Assembly (NCBI GenBank): GCA_031383555.1 | Contig: JANMZR010000053.1 | Span: forward strand, 1-14,855 | Length of the DNA stretch: 14,855 nt | Reading direction: 5' to 3' | DNA from: JANMZR01 sp031383555 | Lineage (GTDB): Bacteria; Bacteroidota; Bacteroidia; Cytophagales; Spirosomataceae | In this document: positions 14,853 to 14,855 of the stretch, one piece after another | How positions within the stretch are numbered: the stretch's first letter is position 1 | Layout of the letters: the number at the start of each line of letters is the position of its first letter | Position numbers and translations under genes: made by a program | Notes under the pieces: model-generated | The model's input: the letters and a program-made list of their open reading frames with translations, nothing else | Told to the model about the DNA's origin: nothing | The model's database searches: none

Positions 14853-14855
14853 ATG

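Overview
The window looks like chromosomal DNA of a low-GC member of the Bacteroidota (Cytophagales, Chitinophagales or Flavobacteriales type). Three things point there: C25 (gingipain/PorU-type) peptidases with a type IX secretion C-terminal sorting module, a promoter of the Bacteroidota form TTTG-N20-TAnnTTTG, and AT-rich ribosome-binding regions without Shine-Dalgarno sequences.

Layout. The left edge (1-312, minus) is the N-terminal part of a 2-oxoglutarate/Fe(II) oxygenase, divergent from a complete signal peptide peptidase SppA (444-2222). Next is a roughly 390-bp array of imperfect tandem repeats with a 134-bp period, each carrying an imperfect inverted repeat. It ends just before a short SAM methyltransferase (2682-3200). 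A DoxX-family membrane protein (3353-4636) is convergent with the methyltransferase. About 770 bp without a convincing gene follows.

The right two thirds is the notable part. A 44-aa peptide gene absent from ordinary ORF lists (5410-5544) lies behind a near-perfect Bacteroidota promoter. Its leader carries the full lasso-peptide recognition pattern YxxPxLxxxGxxxxxT. It is followed by an asparagine-synthetase-like lasso cyclase (5596-7353) that lacks the glutaminase cysteine. After these come two tandem, related C25 cysteine peptidases of the PorU2 type (7457-10570 and 10639-13965) and a PhyH-family 2OG/Fe(II) dioxygenase (13994-14800), all on the plus strand. Strong intrinsic-terminator hairpins sit between precursor and cyclase, between the two peptidases, and at the right edge, each followed at once by a start codon.

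Interpretation. The precursor, cyclase and probably the PhyH enzyme look like a lasso-type RiPP locus: the precursor is cyclised by ATP-dependent amide formation and possibly hydroxylated. The usual partners (RRE/PqqD-like B1, transglutaminase-like B2 leader peptidase, ABC exporter) are not in the window. Their place is taken by two exported C25 peptidases. Whether these belong to the peptide pathway or are a chance neighbour is the main open question.
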